From positions 1 to 64,000 of the forward strand of contig CANKAU010000003.1 of the NCBI GenBank assembly GCA_947479915.1: a stretch of DNA of 64,000 nt, read 5' to 3'. The translations under genes and the position numbers were made by a program. The stretch comes from Chloroflexota bacterium (GTDB lineage Bacteria > Chloroflexota > Dehalococcoidia > UBA2979). Below the pieces are notes generated by a model. That model did not search any database and was not told the origin of the DNA. It worked only from the letters and a program-made list of their open reading frames with translations. This document shows, piece after piece, positions 62,472 through 64,000 of the stretch. Each line of letters starts with the position of its first letter. Within the stretch, counting starts at the first letter, position 1.

Positions 62472-62482
62472 ATAGTCAGTTA

Positions 62483-62497
62483 GCGTACTGAGTACGC
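62483..62497. promoter_or_regulatory. Candidate NrtR operator 2 upstream of nadA (perfect)
   Basis: GCGTAC-TGA-GTACGC is a perfect 6-3-6 inverted repeat, 90 bases before the nadA start. It is followed by AAAGT, as at the nadE site. Spacing to operator 1 is 26 bases centre to centre, so two dimers could bind near one face of the helix. Confidence 0.6.
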
Positions 62498-62586
62498 AAA
62501 GTGCGTGAATCGGACGGCCCGAGGATCGCGCGGCGTGCGAGGCCCACCGGGGCGCAGACGCGAGACGCAAGAGTCGAGGCTCCTCG

Positions 62587-63813
62587 ATGACTTCTCCGGC
62601 GGCCGCGAGGCCGAACCCGTACTTCCCCATCGGTCAGCTCCAGTGCGAGACCGACAGCGGGATCGACACCATCCCGCTCGCCCTCGAGCAGTCGTTCCCG
62701 TCGTGGCAGACCACGATCCCGGAGCGCTACCGCGGCATGGACGCGGAGGAGCTGACGCGCCGCATCCGGAACGCGCGCGCGACGCTGGGCGACAAGGTCG
62801 TGATCCTCGGCCACCACTACCAGCGCGAGGACATCATCCAGTTCGCCGACGATCGAGGTGACTCGTTCGCGCTGGCGCAGTACGCGGCTTCGCATCCCGA
62901 GGCGCCGTACATCGTCTTCGCGGGCGTGCACTTCATGGCGGAGGCGGCAGACATTCTGGCCGCGCCGCACCAGCAGGTGATCCTGCCGAATATCGAGGCC
63001 GGCTGCTCCATGGCGGATATGGCCGCCGAGCCGGACGTCCACCAGGCGTGGCGCGAGCTGGGCGAGCTGTACGGCGGCACGGACGACATCATCCCTGTGA
63101 CGTACATGAACAGCGCGGCGAGCCTGAAGGCGTTCTGCGGCGCGAACGGCGGGGTGGTCTGCACCTCGTCCAACGCGAAGCAAGTGCTGGAGTGGGCCTT
63201 CACGCAGGGCAAGCGCGTGTTCTTCTTCCCGGACCAGCACCTGGGCCGCAACACGGGCGCGGCGATGGGCATTCCGCTCGACGAGATGGTGCTGTGGAAC
63301 TGGCGCGTGCCGGCAGGCAACCTCGGCGGCGCTTCCGAGGAGGCGCTGCAGGGTGCACGCATCATCCTGTGGCAGGGCCACTGCTCCGTGCACCAGCGCT
63401 TCAGCCTGACGCAGATCGAGGACGCCCGCGCGAAGTACGCCGCCCTCGGACAGCAGGTGCAGATCGTCGTGCACCCGGAGTGCCGCTACGAGGTGGTGCA
63501 GGCCGCGGACGCCAACGGCTCCACGGCATACATCGCGAAGTACGTGGCGAACGCTGCGCCGGGCTCGATCATCGGCGTAGGCACGGAGATCAACCTCGTC
63601 GCTCGGCTGGCGAAGGAGAACCCGGACAAGACCGTGTTCTGCCTCGACCCCGTCGTGTGCCCGTGCAGCACCATGTACCGCGTGCACCCGGCCTACCTCG
63701 CGTGGGTCATGGAGGAGCTCCTGGACGGGCGCGTGGTGAACCGCATCCAGGTCCCGGAGCACCACCGCAAGGACGCCCGCGTCGCCCTCGAGCGCATGTT
63801 GGCGCTGAAGTAG
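62587..63813 (+). CDS. nadA: Quinolinate synthase
   Basis: NadA condenses iminoaspartate with dihydroxyacetone phosphate to quinolinate using a 4Fe-4S cluster. The 408-residue protein belongs to the longer NadA type. It has KVVILGHHYQREDIIQFADD, YIVFAGVHFMAEAADILA, LPNIEAGCSMADMA (first cluster Cys), VVCTSSNAKQVL, FFFPDQHLGRN, IILWQGHCSVHQRF, VVHPECRYEVVQAAD, VGTEINLVARLA and VCPCSTMYRVHPAYLAWVMEEL (later Cys residues). The start at ATG 62587 has a short leader behind the NrtR-type sites. It is followed by nadB on the same strand after 115 bases that contain only a GGCGGG/CCCGCC hairpin. Confidence 0.95.
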   Translation: MTSPAAARPNPYFPIGQLQCETDSGIDTIPLALEQSFPSWQTTIPERYRGMDAEELTRRIRNARATLGDKVVILGHHYQREDIIQFADDRGDSFALAQYAASHPEAPYIVFAGVHFMAEAADILAAPHQQVILPNIEAGCSMADMAAEPDVHQAWRELGELYGGTDDIIPVTYMNSAASLKAFCGANGGVVCTSSNAKQVLEWAFTQGKRVFFFPDQHLGRNTGAAMGIPLDEMVLWNWRVPAGNLGGASEEALQGARIILWQGHCSVHQRFSLTQIEDARAKYAALGQQVQIVVHPECRYEVVQAADANGSTAYIAKYVANAAPGSIIGVGTEINLVARLAKENPDKTVFCLDPVVCPCSTMYRVHPAYLAWVMEELLDGRVVNRIQVPEHHRKDARVALERMLALK

Positions 63814-63928
63814 ACCAGTATTTCGTGCGCGCTCATGGCGGGGATACCCGCCCCGCGCTCCGGGAGGTCGCAAGACGTCTCGGCCACTCCCGGATCCGCC
63901 TGCGAATCGCCGCCGGAAAGATCGCGCA

Positions 63929-64000
63929 ATGACCTCATCTCCTGAATCCGGCGGAGCGTACGACCTCGTGGTCGTCGGGTCGGGGATCGCCGGGCTGTAC
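63929..64000 (+). CDS. nadB: L-aspartate oxidase, N-terminus only (runs off window)
   Basis: The 24 codons visible start with MTSSPESGGAYDLVVVGSGIAGLY, written here only to show the Rossmann FAD motif VVVGSGIAGLY. NadB oxidises aspartate to iminoaspartate, the substrate of NadA, and it commonly follows nadA. The motif alone fits many flavoproteins. The nadB call rests on the adjoining nadA and the NAD context. Confidence 0.75.
   Translation, partial: MTSSPESGGAYDLVVVGSGIAGLY

Noticed and set aside
63837-63852. Terminator between nadA and nadB
   Set aside because: The GGCGGG/CCCGCC hairpin is short and has no T-tract, and nadB follows on the same strand, so read-through is more likely.

Overview
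The window is a G+C-rich bacterial chromosome segment with tightly packed genes. It has many ATGA, GTGA and TGATG overlaps and almost no mobile DNA. The gene content points to an aerobic, probably Chloroflexota organism, perhaps an aerobic Dehalococcoidia-type lineage. The clues are a caa3-type oxidase operon divergent from a complete System I cytochrome c maturation operon, an actinobacterial/Thermus-style 7Fe ferredoxin module, Ku/LigD-type genes and secreted proteins with lipobox or Tat signals. The phylum call is an inference from content and style. No rRNA or other taxonomic marker is present.

Layout. 1-3912: a scar joining a Ku fragment to a LigD-polymerase fragment, then folP, a DegT-fold protein, a ROK-like protein and a small helical protein. 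3916-5232: an OLD-type ATPase/TOPRIM gene with base composition unlike its neighbours. 5235-10228: a cation efflux pump, nadE and a secreted trypsin-like protease. 10364-24849: the respiratory block, with ctaG facing the ctaCDEF operon, and divergently resA-ccmEFH-ccmI-like-(unknown)-ccmABCD-ctaA-ctaB. 24856-34866: an ABC exporter, a Gre factor with an extra N-terminal domain, rsmG, a GDPD, tRNA-Ala(GGC), a sugar dehydrogenase lipoprotein, an alpha-carbonic anhydrase and a chemoreceptor. 34971-44865: a frameshifted hydrolase, leuS with an attenuator-like leader, a lipoprotein hydrolase, a coiled-coil protein, coaD-rsmD, a GH18-like membrane protein and an HtrA-like protease. 45081-53969: greA, lysS, a secreted protein, a Nudix hydrolase, serS, an atypical orphan and sucCD. 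54108-59282: an HDOD protein, tRNA-Ser(UGA), a ferredoxin-membrane-nuclease-like fusion and a DinB/DUF488/AlkD operon. 59496-64000: tRNA-Ser(GCU), miaB, an NrtR regulator, a secreted protein, nadA and the start of nadB.

How the parts work together. The central block builds haem A, exports haem, matures c-type cytochromes and encodes the oxidase that uses both. NAD synthesis is present at two places (nadE; nadA-nadB). Both carry the same inverted repeat, GCGTA-N5-TACGC, upstream, and an NrtR-type repressor gene lies just before nadA, so a local NrtR regulon is likely. Two Gre factors appear to have split roles: the fusion protein keeps the acidic catalytic tip and the normal-sized GreA has lost it.

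The most novel-looking items are: a shared C-terminal domain of about 80 residues on three otherwise unrelated secreted proteins; a 7Fe ferredoxin fused through a membrane hairpin to a PD-(D/E)XK-like domain; the Gre fusion; an unrecognised exported protein embedded in the ccm operon; and the Ku-LigD deletion scar. No CRISPR array, insertion sequence, prophage or rRNA was seen. No gene-free stretch exceeds about 225 bases. The larger gaps (6156-6374, 8103-8326, 15399-15619, 35981-36191, 44866-45080, 62385-62586) hold the promoters, operators, repeats and leader described below.
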